Assembly: GCA_051654905.1 (NCBI GenBank)
Contig: JBOFYY010000156.1
Coordinates: 186,001 to 250,000, forward strand
DNA length: 64,000 nt
Direction of reading: 5' to 3'
From: JBOFIQ01 sp051654905
GTDB lineage: Bacteria; Actinomycetota; Actinomycetes; Propionibacteriales; Propionibacteriaceae
Positions within the stretch are counted from its first letter, which is position 1; each line of letters begins with the position of its first letter. The notes beneath the pieces are model-generated. The model did not search any database and had not been told where the DNA came from. It saw nothing but the letters and a program-made list of their open reading frames with translations. Both the position numbers and the translations under genes were made by a program. Of the stretch, positions 1 through 9,050 are shown one piece after another.

Positions 1-23
1 TCAACAAAAGAAGGAATGGCCAT
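1..23 (-). CDS. obg: Obg GTPase, first codons only (partial)
   Basis: Read on the minus strand, the window edge holds an ATG followed by codons for A-I-P-S-F-V and the first two bases (GA) of an Asp or Glu codon. This fits the M-x-x-F-V-D start common in Obg GTPases, which act in 50S ribosome maturation. A GAGAGG ribosome binding site lies six bases upstream. The position directly after rpmA matches the conserved rplU-rpmA-obg order. Only seven full codons are visible, so the call rests mainly on synteny and the start motif. Confidence 0.6.
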
Positions 24-108
24 GAAGTGCCTCTCAAGAGAAGGGATGCGCTCTTATCCTATCGGTTAAGAGCACTCCGATGCAGGTATCCCTGCAGTTA
101 CCGCGAAT

Positions 109-160
109 CGTATTTTCTTAGAAAATACGCGAGGCGACCCCATGGTAGGGGCCGCCTCGC
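109..160 (-). terminator. rpmA terminator-like double hairpin
   Basis: Arms 129-136 and 153-160 are a perfect 8-base inverted repeat with an inner CCCC/GGGG pairing and a loop ATGGTA. On the minus strand it is followed by a second near-perfect palindrome (109-129, 10-base arms around one base) that supplies a TATTTT stretch. It lies just after the rpmA stop codon and before obg, so it may terminate or attenuate between the two. Confidence 0.6.
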
Positions 161-178
161 GCTAAAACTTATTCAGGC

Positions 179-439
179 TCAGGCCTGGGCCTCAACGAGA
201 ACGTTGACAACCTTGCGACCACGACGAGTGCCAAACTGCACAGCGCCAGCCTTAAGGGCGAACAACGTGTCATCGCTACCGCGACCAACGTTGTTACCCG
301 GGTGGAACTTGGTGCCACGCTGGCGGACAAGAATCTCACCTGCGTTAACAACCTGACCACCAAAACGCTTCACGCCGAGGTGCTGCGGATTGGAGTCACG
401 ACCATTGCGCGAGCTAGACGCGCCCTTCTTGTGTGCCAT
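179..439 (-). CDS. rpmA: 50S ribosomal protein L27
   Basis: 86 residues, the usual length for bacterial L27. The N-terminus MAHKKGASSSRNGRDSN and the GGQVVNAGEILVRQRG core are hallmarks of the family; the N-terminal tail of L27 reaches the peptidyl transferase centre. There is no Firmicutes-type cleaved leader before the Ala-His-Lys start. The gene lies 10 bases after rplU on the same strand and is expected to be cotranscribed with it. The protein is basic and cytoplasmic, part of the large subunit. Confidence 0.97.
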   Translation of the reverse strand: MAHKKGASSSRNGRDSNPQHLGVKRFGGQVVNAGEILVRQRGTKFHPGNNVGRGSDDTLFALKAGAVQFGTRRGRKVVNVLVEAQA

Positions 440-449
440 TCTCAGTGCC

Positions 450-755
450 TCACTTGATGCCGGTGATCTTGACCTGCGTGTAGCGCTGGCGATGGCCCTG
501 ACGCTTGCGGTAGCCGGTCTTGTTCTTGTATTTGAAGATCCGAATCTTCGGACCCTTAATCTCAGCCATCACCTCAGCGGTGACTGAAGCCTTGGCGAGC
601 TTATCCTTGTCGGCGGTGATTTTATCACCATCGACGAGCATCAGCGGGGTCAGCGAGACGCTGGCGCCCACCTCGTCGGAAACCTTGTCGATCTCGACGA
701 TGTCGCCCACAGCAACCTTGTGCTGGCGTCCGCCACTGCGCACGATCGCGTACAC
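450..755 (-). CDS. rplU: 50S ribosomal protein L21
   Basis: 101 residues from a GTG start at 755, preceded by a strong GGAAGAGG ribosome binding site five bases upstream. A longer frame reaches 848, but the upstream part looks like structured leader, and L21 proteins begin at VYAIVRSGG. Family features are the YAIVRSGGRQHKV start, KGPKIRIFKYKNKTGYRKRQGHR in the C-terminal half (split here as KGPKIRIFKYKNK and GYRKRQGHRQ) and the final VKITGIK. L21 binds 23S rRNA in the large subunit. The gene sits downstream of rne and upstream of rpmA. Confidence 0.96.
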   Translation of the reverse strand: MYAIVRSGGRQHKVAVGDIVEIDKVSDEVGASVSLTPLMLVDGDKITADKDKLAKASVTAEVMAEIKGPKIRIFKYKNKTGYRKRQGHRQRYTQVKITGIK

Positions 756-948
756 GTCAACCTCTTCCGTCTGAAAACATCTGACTGGTAGGAGTCCAAG
801 GGCGGACCCACGATTCCCCAGAACGTACTCAAAAGTACAGGGGAACACCGGGGATCAAGATTACGGTGTTTTAGGTGCTGAGGTCAAACTGAGTCAGATT
901 TGACTGTTTTTCCTCAGCCCTTAAGCTACCTTCTCGATCAATAATCAA
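756..948 (-). promoter_or_regulatory. Structured leader between rne and rplU
   Basis: The 193 bases before rplU contain three inverted repeats on the minus strand: 912-918 with 877-883 (7 bases, enclosing TCAAA/TTTGA at 884-888 and 899-903), 840-845 with 814-819 (enclosing GTAC/GTAC), and 804-807 with 794-797. Promoter boxes are not clear. L21 leaders that bind their own product are known in other bacteria; whether this is one is inference. The first hairpin could also serve as the rne terminator, although it lacks a T run. Confidence 0.4.
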
Positions 949-3705
949 CTACTCACTATCACTTTCAACAGCCTCCGTCGACTTCTTACGCGATATCTTA
1001 CGCGTACTCCGACGATGTGCTGCTTTACGTTCTAACCGGTCTCCGCCATCGGCAGGAGCCTGCGTCTCCACTGGCTCTTCATGACGGTGGTAGCCGCGAC
1101 CCTTACAGGTCTCACATTCCTGCGTAAAGGCCTCTGCAAGCCCCGTGCCGATCTTTTTGCGGGTCATCTGTACAAGACCTAGAGAAGTCACCTCAGCGAC
1201 TTGGTGGCGCGTACGATCACGCCCCAAACATTCAACTAGTCTACGCAACAAAAGTTCCCGGTTACTGGGCAAAACCATATCGATAAAGTCAATAACGATA
1301 ATGCCGCCAATATCGCGCAACCGCAGCTGACGTACTACTTCCTCAGCAGCCTCCAAGTTATTGGAGGTAACCGTGGCTTCCAAGTTTCCGCCAGTACCTG
1401 TGAACTTACCGGTATTAACGTCAATTACCGTCATAGCTTCGGTGCGATCAATCACCAATGAACCACCCGAAGGCAAGAAAACTTTACGTTCCAAAGCTTT
1501 AGCGATCTGCTCATCTAGCCGATAGTGAGTGAAAATATCGCCTTGTTTGCTACGATCCCAACGCTCCAACCGATCAATTAAGTGCGGCGCAACATTCGAT
1601 ACATAGCTTTCCAAAGCCTGCCAAGCATCATTCTCGCCACCATGACCATCGATGATCAGCTTGGAGAAATCCTCTGTAAACAAGTCACGCACAGTTCGCA
1701 CTGTGGCATCTGGCTCTGAATACAACAGCGAAGGCGCTGGGGCTATCTTAGATTCCTTTTGAATCGCTTCCCATTGAGCCGTCAAACGGTTGACGTCAAG
1801 AACCAGCTCTTCCTCAGAAATACCTTCGGCGGCAGTTCGCACAATAACGCTAGCTTCATCAGAAATCAGATGCCCTAGAATATCGCGCAACCGCTCCCGC
1901 TCAGTATCTGCAAGTTTGCGAGAAATACCTGATAATTCCCCACCAGGGGAATAAACCAGATACCGTCCCGGCAGCGATATATGCGATGTTAAACGCGCAC
2001 CTTTTTGCCCTACCGGATCTTTAGTTACCTGCACCAAGACCGATTGTCCCGACTTGAAGACATTTTCCATCTTCCGGTCATGACCTTCAGCGCCAAAGGC
2101 ATCCCAATTAACCTCACCGGCGTAAAGCACTGCATTACGCCCGCGACCAATATCAATGAAGGCTGCTTCCATACTTGGCAGCACATTCTGCACTCGCCCA
2201 AGGTAGATATTGCCAATCAAAGCTGTAGAGGTGGCACGATCCACATAATGCTCAGCTAGGATTCCGTCCTCAAGAACACCAATCTGGGTATATTCCTCTT
2301 TTTGGCGAATGACCATTACCCGGTCAACACTTTCACGCCGCGCTAAGAACTCTGCCTCAGAAAGAATCGGTGAACGGCGACGAGTATGACGTCCCTCACG
2401 GCGTCGCTGACGCTTAGCCTCTAACCGAGTTGATCCCTCAATACCAGCAACTTCATCAGCTGGAGCAGCCGCCGGCTGACGACGCGCGCGAGGCTCTCGT
2501 ACTCGGACAACAATCTCAGTATCAGGATCATCATCGCTGCCATCGACTCCTTCACCACGACGACGGCGACGACGGCGACGACGACGTGTTCCAGCTTCGG
2601 TATCGTCACCATCAGCTTCAGAATCTGTGCTCTCGCTATCGACGCTAGCTACCTCAACCTCATCGGCAGTAACTTGTGACGGTTCTTCTGAGTTACTGTC
2701 TTCTTCGTTATCGGCATCAACATCATCGGTATCGCTATCTTCTAATTCCCGACGACGGCGACGGCCGCCCCGGCGACGGCGGCGACGACGCGGCTGATCG
2801 CCCATAGCGTCATCATCTGAATCATCACGAAGATCTACCTCATCAGATTCCTCAGCAGCTGCAGTAACAACAGCCCCCGAGGTTCGTTCTGCAATCGCAG
2901 CAGTTAGCTCTGCCAGCGCGGCAGCAGCATCTTCGGCACTAAGTTCTACTACTGACTCTGCATGCGGTAACTCCGGCAGCACAATTGCTGTATCAGCACT
3001 ATCTTGCGATGCTTGTCGAGAGCGATTTACCCGCTTACGCGGCTGCCGCTTGGTTCCGCTATAACGAGTTTCTGACTTCTCTACGGTCTCAGCAACAACT
3101 GCTACAGCAGCGCTATCAGCTACCGGCAGCTCTACTGTTTCAGGTTCTGCCAAGACCACATCATTATCGCGACGAGGGCGACGTGTTGTTGTCCGACGAG
3201 TAGTTTTTCGTGGTGCTCGAGCTGCTGGCTCATCATCACTACTAGACGCCATAACTGTTTCAATCGTCGATATTATTGGCTGAATATCAGACTCTAGCTC
3301 AGCAATAGCATCATCGAGATTCTTTACTTTTTTCGGTCCAGCTGTTTTACGCGTTGTAGCACGCCGTGCTCGTTGAGGTTTTTTACCTTCGGTTACTTCT
3401 GAAGTATTTCCTGATGCTTCTGGAGTACTTACCGAAGCAACCTCAACAACTACTGACGGTTCTACAACAGGTGCAGTAGCAGTCGGTGCTCCAGCAGGAC
3501 GACGAGCCGAACGACGTCTCGTCGGAGCTTTCTTTGGCTCAGCGTTGGTCTCCGGCTTTACCTTAGGTTTCACAGATTCAGTTTCTGGCGCCGTAGCAGT
3601 TACCGTAACTGGCGGTCCAGCAGGACGACGAGCCGAACGACGACCTGCCGGTGGACGCGGCAAATCGTCATTGGATATAGATGTAGCAATATCTTCGTTG
3701 AGCAT
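949..3705 (-). CDS. rne: Ribonuclease E/G
   Basis: 918 residues. The start chosen is the ATG at 3705 because AGGAG lies six bases before it; an upstream in-frame start has no such site. The first 450 residues are low-complexity, rich in Arg runs, Ala-Pro and acidic stretches, as in other actinobacterial RNase E proteins. An S1 domain starts near residue 462 (RVMVIRQKEEYTQIG). The catalytic core carries the metal-binding Asp residues in VIDVNTGKF (about 760) and VIDFIDM (about 806), then the zinc-link CETC (about 863-866). It cleaves AU-rich single-stranded RNA in rRNA maturation and mRNA turnover. Unlike the E. coli enzyme, the disordered arms are mainly N-terminal. Its transcript has a long structured 5' region. 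Confidence 0.95.
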   Translation of the reverse strand: MLNEDIATSISNDDLPRPPAGRRSARRPAGPPVTVTATAPETESVKPKVKPETNAEPKKAPTRRRSARRPAGAPTATAPVVEPSVVVEVASVSTPEASGNTSEVTEGKKPQRARRATTRKTAGPKKVKNLDDAIAELESDIQPIISTIETVMASSSDDEPAARAPRKTTRRTTTRRPRRDNDVVLAEPETVELPVADSAAVAVVAETVEKSETRYSGTKRQPRKRVNRSRQASQDSADTAIVLPELPHAESVVELSAEDAAAALAELTAAIAERTSGAVVTAAAEESDEVDLRDDSDDDAMGDQPRRRRRRRGGRRRRRELEDSDTDDVDADNEEDSNSEEPSQVTADEVEVASVDSESTDSEADGDDTEAGTRRRRRRRRRRGEGVDGSDDDPDTEIVVRVREPRARRQPAAAPADEVAGIEGSTRLEAKRQRRREGRHTRRRSPILSEAEFLARRESVDRVMVIRQKEEYTQIGVLEDGILAEHYVDRATSTALIGNIYLGRVQNVLPSMEAAFIDIGRGRNAVLYAGEVNWDAFGAEGHDRKMENVFKSGQSVLVQVTKDPVGQKGARLTSHISLPGRYLVYSPGGELSGISRKLADTERERLRDILGHLISDEASVIVRTAAEGISEEELVLDVNRLTAQWEAIQKESKIAPAPSLLYSEPDATVRTVRDLFTEDFSKLIIDGHGGENDAWQALESYVSNVAPHLIDRLERWDRSKQGDIFTHYRLDEQIAKALERKVFLPSGGSLVIDRTEAMTVIDVNTGKFTGTGGNLEATVTSNNLEAAEEVVRQLRLRDIGGIIVIDFIDMVLPSNRELLLRRLVECLGRDRTRHQVAEVTSLGLVQMTRKKIGTGLAEAFTQECETCKGRGYHRHEEPVETQAPADGGDRLERKAAHRRSTRKISRKKSTEAVESDSE

Positions 3706-3813
3706 CAAGGCTCCTCTTCGCAACGTGCGTGCTGCGATCACGGCCACATAAGTGACAAAAGCTGGTGGTGGTTCAGCTCACCTCCAGCGGCCCCGCGGTC
3801 GAAAATCGTCGCG

Positions 3814-3893
3814 GTGAGACGCTTGGTGCAAGCCGAGTTGAGGCTTTCCGAGCCTCGACCTACCTATCATCTTTCCATAACATAGCGTCTCAC
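3814..3893 (-). promoter_or_regulatory. Structured 5' region of rne
   Basis: A perfect 10-base inverted repeat (3814-3823 with 3884-3893) encloses two further hairpins: 3837-3845 with 3851-3859 (9 bases, one G-U) and GCTTG/CAAGC at 3821-3833. The whole lies in the 230 bases between the upstream radical SAM-linked gene and the rne start. RNase E is known to control its own mRNA through 5' leader structure in E. coli; a similar role here is inference from position and structure. Confidence 0.4.
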
Positions 3894-3935
3894 GCATCTC
3901 GACACGGCTAAAAGTACTTAGCTTTAACTCCCCTG

Positions 3936-4643
3936 CTACGCTAACGGATCTTTGATTTCTTTGCCGTCCAATGGACCTTGTGCCACTCGATGTAATAACG
4001 CTGGTCCAGACGGAGAAAACTCTGGATGCACTATTTTCATTGCCATAATGACATCATCTGGACGCACTAATGGTGTTCCTTGTAACGCCACTAGCCGCAG
4101 TTGCCCACCCGATAATGCCGTCATATCAATAACAGCTGCTCGGGCATCAAAACGTCTCGGCCCAGACTTTGTCATACGCTCAACTTCAACCTCAGTAGTT
4201 GCAAGAAATTCCTGGACTGCCGCTGCTGTTATGGCGTCATCAACCCCGTGTAGTGTCACTAACCATTCGCTAGCTGCCAGCAATTCCCCCAACGAATCAC
4301 GTGTGGAAACTACTACTTTGGTCACATTCATTCCAGGCGGTAATGCTTCATCTAAAACTACCCGCAATTTTTCTGGATCAACGACTTGACTTACTCCTAG
4401 TTCAAGATATTCCGCATCGGTTGAAGCACCCGTAGGTGAAGCATTCGCGTAGGAAAGTCTCGGATGTGGATTGAATCCAGACGAATACGCCATTGGCACC
4501 CCGCCACGACGCAGTGCTCTCTCAAATGCTCTACCAAAATCACGATGCGACGTAAACCGAGCCGGCCCAGACTTGGTGTACCGAATCCGCAACCACTGAG
4601 CTGGCGGCGCCTGCTGTTCTGGATGTGAACGCTTACTTGCCAT
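3936..4643 (-). CDS. TIGR03936 family radical SAM-linked protein (DUF2344)
   Basis: 235 residues. The signature start LRIRYTKSGPARFTSHRD and the motif SGFNPHPRLSYANASPTG mark the DUF2344/TIGR03936 family, which is found beside or fused to TIGR03960 radical SAM proteins. Its start overlaps the end of that gene by 11 bases, so the two are translationally coupled here. The biochemical role is not settled; a link to tRNA or rRNA modification has been suggested from gene context in other species. No membrane segment or signal peptide is visible. Upstream of rne, it belongs to the same minus-strand block. Confidence 0.9.
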   Translation of the reverse strand: MASKRSHPEQQAPPAQWLRIRYTKSGPARFTSHRDFGRAFERALRRGGVPMAYSSGFNPHPRLSYANASPTGASTDAEYLELGVSQVVDPEKLRVVLDEALPPGMNVTKVVVSTRDSLGELLAASEWLVTLHGVDDAITAAAVQEFLATTEVEVERMTKSGPRRFDARAAVIDMTALSGGQLRLVALQGTPLVRPDDVIMAMKIVHPEFSPSGPALLHRVAQGPLDGKEIKDPLA

Positions 4644-6630
4644 GAGTATGTTCTCCCTCGGCTGAGCTGCTAGTTCCCGACGCTAAATCTGGTCTTGCCA
4701 CTGCCAAAGGTAGTAATACCTTTCCAGTAGGACCTACCTGAATATCTGTTCCCATAGCTGGGCAAACGCCACAGTCATAGCATGGCGTCCAACGACAATC
4801 TTCTACTTCGCCACCGTCTATGGCATCCTGCCAGTCGTCCCACAACCAATCTCGATCCAACCCTGAATCTAGATGATCCCACGGCAAGACCTCGGCATAA
4901 TCGCGTTCCCGAGTGGTGTACCAATCAACATCTACGCCAGTTCCAGCAAGCTCTTTTTCTGCACATGACATCCAGCGTTCATAGGAAAAATGCTCAGACC
5001 AACCGTCGAAAATCCCGCCTTCACGCCATACAGCTTCGATAACTTTGCCTAGTCTACGATCGCCTCGCGAAAGTAAACCTTCCACAATTCCTGGCTTACC
5101 GTCGTGGTATCTAAAACCGATAGCTTTCGCGTAATTACGGTCTTCTCTAATCAGATCACGCAGTTGATGTAACCGCGAGTCAACCACATCAGCTGGACAC
5201 TGTGCAGCCCACTGGAATGGCGTATGTGGTTTAGGAACAAAGCCACCAATTGATACTGTGCAACGAATATCGCGGGTTCCCGACACATCCCGACCAGTTT
5301 TGATAACACGTTTTGCTAAATCAGCAATAGCAAGCACATCTTCATCAGTTTCAGTAGGTAAGCCACACATGAAATACAACTTCACATTTCGCCAACCATT
5401 ACCAAAAGCTGTCGCAACTGTTTGGATAAGATCATCTTCAGTCACCATTTTATTGATGACTTTACGCATTCGCTCACTACCGCCCTCCGGAGCAAAAGTA
5501 AGACCTGAGCGTCGCCCATTACGAGAAAGTTCATTAGCTAGATCGATATTAAATGCGTCAACTCGGGTCGACGGCAAAGATAGTGATACTTTTTCATCGG
5601 CGTAACGATCCGCTAGTTGCTTTGCAACCTCAGAAATCTCAGTATGGTCAGCAGAGCTAAGTGATAATAAACCAACTTCTTCCAGCCCCGTATTCTTCAG
5701 ACCTTGCTCGACCATCGCGCCAATAGTTTCAATATTGCGCTCTCGAACAGGACGCGAGATCATGCCCGCCTGACAGAAGCGGCAACCGCGAGTGCAACCC
5801 CGGAAAATCTCGACCGAGTATCGCTCATGAACTGTCTCAGCCAAGGGCACTAGCGGCTTACTGGGATAGGGCCATTGATCCAAATCCATCACTGTATGTT
5901 TGCGTACAGTAAATGGCACTCCAGAACGATTCGGAACTACTCGTTGGATTCGACCATCTGACAAATATTCAACATCGTAGAATCGCGGCACATAGAAATC
6001 ACCAGTAAGAGCTAGTCGTAGCAACAGTCCGTCACGACCATCAGGACGCCCTGCTGCCTTCCAATCTCGAATAATTTCCGAAACTGTTAACGTAGCTTCT
6101 TCGCCATCACCAAGAATTACCACATCAAGAAAATCTGCCATTGGTTCTGGATTAAACGAGCAATGCCCACCAGCAATAACTAACGGAGCATCTTCTCCGC
6201 GATCTTCGGCATGCAGTGCAATACCAGCTAAATCCAGCGCCTGCAATAAGTTGGTATATCCCAGCTCTGTAGAAAAGCTCACACCCAAGACATCGAAAGC
6301 TGCTACCGGACGGTGACAATCCAGCGTAAATTGCGGAATCTTATGTTCTCGAAGTTTGGCAGCTAAATCTGGCCAAACTGAGTAGGTACGCTCAGCAAGA
6401 ATCCAGTCTCGCTCATTCAATACCTCATAAAGAATGGCGACGCCCTGGTTAGGCTGTCCGATCTCATAAGCGTCTGGATACATGAGACACCAACGCACCT
6501 GAACCGAATCCCACTCTTTACGAACAGAGTTGTGTTCTCCACCCACATACTGAATGGGCTTACCAATACTTGCGAGCAAGGGCTCAAGCTGGGCAAATAG
6601 CGACTCAGGGGTCGTGATGATCTCACTCAT
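4633..6630 (-). CDS. TIGR03960 family B12-binding radical SAM protein
   Basis: 665 residues. The N-terminal half resembles a cobalamin-binding Rossmann fold (LCMYPDAYEIG-like stretch WCLMYPDAYEIGQPN, then ILGDGEEA near residue 170). The radical SAM cluster motif CTRGCRFC lies near residues 278-286, followed by the core motifs SLPSTRVDAF and FAPEGGSERMRKVINK. A Cys-rich tail (CRWTPCYDCGVCPAMG) may bind another cluster. It presumably uses S-adenosylmethionine to make a 5'-deoxyadenosyl radical; the substrate is unknown. It is coupled to the DUF2344 gene downstream, the usual partner. Confidence 0.93.
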   Translation of the reverse strand: MSEIITTPESLFAQLEPLLASIGKPIQYVGGEHNSVRKEWDSVQVRWCLMYPDAYEIGQPNQGVAILYEVLNERDWILAERTYSVWPDLAAKLREHKIPQFTLDCHRPVAAFDVLGVSFSTELGYTNLLQALDLAGIALHAEDRGEDAPLVIAGGHCSFNPEPMADFLDVVILGDGEEATLTVSEIIRDWKAAGRPDGRDGLLLRLALTGDFYVPRFYDVEYLSDGRIQRVVPNRSGVPFTVRKHTVMDLDQWPYPSKPLVPLAETVHERYSVEIFRGCTRGCRFCQAGMISRPVRERNIETIGAMVEQGLKNTGLEEVGLLSLSSADHTEISEVAKQLADRYADEKVSLSLPSTRVDAFNIDLANELSRNGRRSGLTFAPEGGSERMRKVINKMVTEDDLIQTVATAFGNGWRNVKLYFMCGLPTETDEDVLAIADLAKRVIKTGRDVSGTRDIRCTVSIGGFVPKPHTPFQWAAQCPADVVDSRLHQLRDLIREDRNYAKAIGFRYHDGKPGIVEGLLSRGDRRLGKVIEAVWREGGIFDGWSEHFSYERWMSCAEKELAGTGVDVDWYTTRERDYAEVLPWDHLDSGLDRDWLWDDWQDAIDGGEVEDCRWTPCYDCGVCPAMGTDIQVGPTGKVLLPLAVARPDLASGTSSSAEGEHTHGK

Positions 6631-6686
6631 AAGACCGTCTATCTTACCGGCTATTCTCCTTACCTCAGCACACTATGTGGCACAGT

Positions 6687-7667
6687 TCAGGCCCTCGGGA
6701 AGCTATAAGGCTCAGGAACGACAGCCTTAGTATGACGAGCGATACCCATTCGTCTAGCTAGATATTCGATAATCACTGCCGCTAGCAAGAGCGTAAATAT
6801 CGGGAAAAGAACTGTCCAATTAGCAACCCCTGAGCTGCGATTAAACATGCCAGAAATATCAGTAAATGGAACGCTCCACTCTGATACCAAATTGTTAACT
6901 ACATGAATAGCAATGGTTGCTTCTAGACCACCAGTGCGCCACACAATCAACGATGCAATCAAGCCAAAGCTGAAATAAAAGATATTGAGCCAAATATCAG
7001 CAGCTAGATGCAACGCCATGAAGATAGTGGCACTAATTAGTGCCCCGGCTACCATCCCAATATAACGGTGCTTTATCCATGCTCCGATAACTCGCGGCAT
7101 AACACCTCTAATGAGATATTCCTCACCTGCGGCTTGGAGTGGCGTCGTCAAAATTATCCCAGCCAACAGCACCCAGGTAGCCCGATTCACTGCAAGATCA
7201 ATCTGTTGCTGCGATAAAAGCATCTCGGTACCAGTAAAAAGTAACCATATAGGAGCACAGATAGCTAAACAGCTACCCAACCAACGCCAACGAATTTTTC
7301 CTACTACTGATGATAAATATCCCCACGGCTGGCCGCTAACTACTCGATGTGCGATCAAAGAAGCGGGGATAAAACACGCAATAGTGATGTTATTAGTTAA
7401 AAACATCGTAGGAGTTAGTTTGATATCCGATAAGGAAGTCGGCAACGGATTACCTAGCGACATATCTATCATCACTTGGATAATACTCAGCAAGATCATC
7501 GCAACTAAGCAGATAGCTGCTGCTAGCAGCAGAATTAACAGTCCTCGCCACCAACGCCATTTAGGGGCACGATAACCCTCATGATATTCACGTTCTTGCA
7601 CCGGAAGCGCAGATTCTGACATAGACGCTACCGGAGGTATTCCTGGGAACTGATTAGCCAATGTCAT
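6687..7667 (-). CDS. CPBP family intramembrane glutamic endopeptidase
   Basis: 326 residues with several hydrophobic helices beginning near residue 41. The CPBP (Abi) motifs are present in order: EEYLIRG at 182-188, His at 220 in MALH, and HVVNN near 255-259. These form the buried active site of Rce1-like proteases. Bacterial members process or protect against small peptides, or have unknown roles. The gene begins inside the 3' end of folC (14-base overlap), so it is translated from the folC message. The N-terminal 35 residues are cytoplasmic-looking. The specific substrate cannot be told from context. Confidence 0.88.
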   Translation of the reverse strand: MTLANQFPGIPPVASMSESALPVQEREYHEGYRAPKWRWWRGLLILLLAAAICLVAMILLSIIQVMIDMSLGNPLPTSLSDIKLTPTMFLTNNITIACFIPASLIAHRVVSGQPWGYLSSVVGKIRWRWLGSCLAICAPIWLLFTGTEMLLSQQQIDLAVNRATWVLLAGIILTTPLQAAGEEYLIRGVMPRVIGAWIKHRYIGMVAGALISATIFMALHLAADIWLNIFYFSFGLIASLIVWRTGGLEATIAIHVVNNLVSEWSVPFTDISGMFNRSSGVANWTVLFPIFTLLLAAVIIEYLARRMGIARHTKAVVPEPYSFPRA

Positions 7668-9018
7668 CTCCGAAGTTATTAGCAGGAATATCTTTAACTA
7701 ATAACGTACGAGCCTCGCCAGCAGCAATGACTGAACCCGCAATCAGAACTCCACCATTGCCACCACCTTGAATATCAGCCATCGCCATCGCACGTTCGAC
7801 TGCTTCATCCATGCGACGAGCCCAAGTAACTCGCTCTGGCCCTAAAATCTCGGCAGCAATTTCAGCTAGTTCATCGGCAGGCATCGCTCGATCAAAATTA
7901 CTGACTTGAGTACAAACCACATGCTCCATGACTTCGCCATAAATCTCTAAAACCTGACGGAAATCTTTATCTTTCATAGCTGAATAAACCCCAATGAGTG
8001 GCGTGAAATGGAACGCTTCACTCACTGCATCAACTGTTGCTCTAGCCCCATGCGGATTATGCCCGGTATCAAGAATAACTGTGGGATCATGACGTACTAC
8101 TTCTAGTCGAGCTGGAGCTTTGACCAGATCAAAACCTTCCTGAATAAGTTCTGGAGTAAGCGCACGCCCACCTTGGAATGTTTCTACTGCCGCTATCGCC
8201 AGTGCAGCATTACGCGCCATATGAGCGCCATGTAGCGGTAGATGTAGATCTCCAACTGGCCCATCTGATGTCATGATCCGAAGAACTTGTCCACCTAGAG
8301 CTAGCTGGCGATCTAGCAGTCCGAACTCCACGCCTTCTCGGATAACCTTGGCGCCAACCTCGATAGCTCGTTCCATCAAAACTTTGGCAGCTACTGGATC
8401 TTGTCCAGCAAAAACTGCGTGCGACCCCGCTTTGATAATGCCTGCTTTTTCAGTGGTTATTTCAGCGATAGTGTCACCAAGAATATGGGTATGGTCTAAA
8501 TCGATTGGACACACCACAGCTACTTGAGCATCCACGACATTCGTAGAATCCCAAGATCCACCCATCCCTACTTCTACCACAGCTATATCAACAGGAGCAT
8601 CAGCGAAAGCGGCGTACGCCATAGCAGTCATAAACTCAAAAAAAGTAAGGTTTACCCCGTCAATAGCTTGCGCATCAACTAAATCAGCTAACGGCTTTAC
8701 CTGTTGGTAAATCTCATCAAAGTTCTCCGGCGACATTGGTTCGCCGTCAATCATGATGCGCTCCCCTATTTCTTGCAGGTGAGGGCTTTGGAAACGCCCT
8801 ACTCGCAAACCTTGGGCTCGCAATAACGATTCGATCATGATGCAGGTGCTGCCTTTGCCATTAGTACCGGCTACCTGAATCACGGGATATGCCTGCTGCG
8901 GGTCCCCTAGAAGACCGCATAATGCTTGGATACGTCCCAAGGTTGGAACGAGTTTATGTTCGGGCCAGCGAGCTGTTAGCTCAGCAACAATTTGTGCGTG
9001 GTCAGTCATGATGCTCAC
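7654..9018 (-). CDS. folC: Bifunctional folylpolyglutamate/dihydrofolate synthase
   Basis: 454 residues from the GTG at 9018; an ATG three codons later (9009) is an equally plausible start. The P-loop AGTNGKGST sits at residues 50-58, followed by the Mur-ligase-like VVEVGMGGSWDSTNVVD and DLDHTHILG, and by GTGH-type motif DTGHNPHGA in the C-terminal domain. The enzyme adds glutamate to dihydropteroate and to reduced folates using ATP. Here it does not follow valS as in many actinobacteria: valS is nearby (10447) but on the other strand, with the MauE-DsbA pair between them. Confidence 0.95.
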   Translation of the reverse strand: MSIMTDHAQIVAELTARWPEHKLVPTLGRIQALCGLLGDPQQAYPVIQVAGTNGKGSTCIMIESLLRAQGLRVGRFQSPHLQEIGERIMIDGEPMSPENFDEIYQQVKPLADLVDAQAIDGVNLTFFEFMTAMAYAAFADAPVDIAVVEVGMGGSWDSTNVVDAQVAVVCPIDLDHTHILGDTIAEITTEKAGIIKAGSHAVFAGQDPVAAKVLMERAIEVGAKVIREGVEFGLLDRQLALGGQVLRIMTSDGPVGDLHLPLHGAHMARNAALAIAAVETFQGGRALTPELIQEGFDLVKAPARLEVVRHDPTVILDTGHNPHGARATVDAVSEAFHFTPLIGVYSAMKDKDFRQVLEIYGEVMEHVVCTQVSNFDRAMPADELAEIAAEILGPERVTWARRMDEAVERAMAMADIQGGGNGGVLIAGSVIAAGEARTLLVKDIPANNFGDDIG

Positions 9019-9038
9019 AGCTTACTTGCTTTACGGAC

Positions 9039-9050
9039 TATTCTGCTGGT
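9039..9050 (+). promoter_or_regulatory. Predicted -10 box of a leaderless MauE-DsbA transcript
   Basis: TATTCT at 9039-9044 is followed by six bases and then the GTG start at 9051. This spacing puts transcription start at the start codon. The gap to the divergent folC is only 32 bases, which leaves no room for a usual leader with ribosome binding site. Confidence 0.5.

Noticed and set aside
27..356. Plus-strand frame of 109 codons over the rpmA region
   Set aside because: It is the opposite strand of L27 and crosses the terminator hairpins; Arg-rich composition is an artefact of the real gene.
756..848. 31-residue N-terminal extension of L21
   Set aside because: It overlaps leader hairpins and is not found in L21; the GTG at 755 has GGAAGAGG before it.
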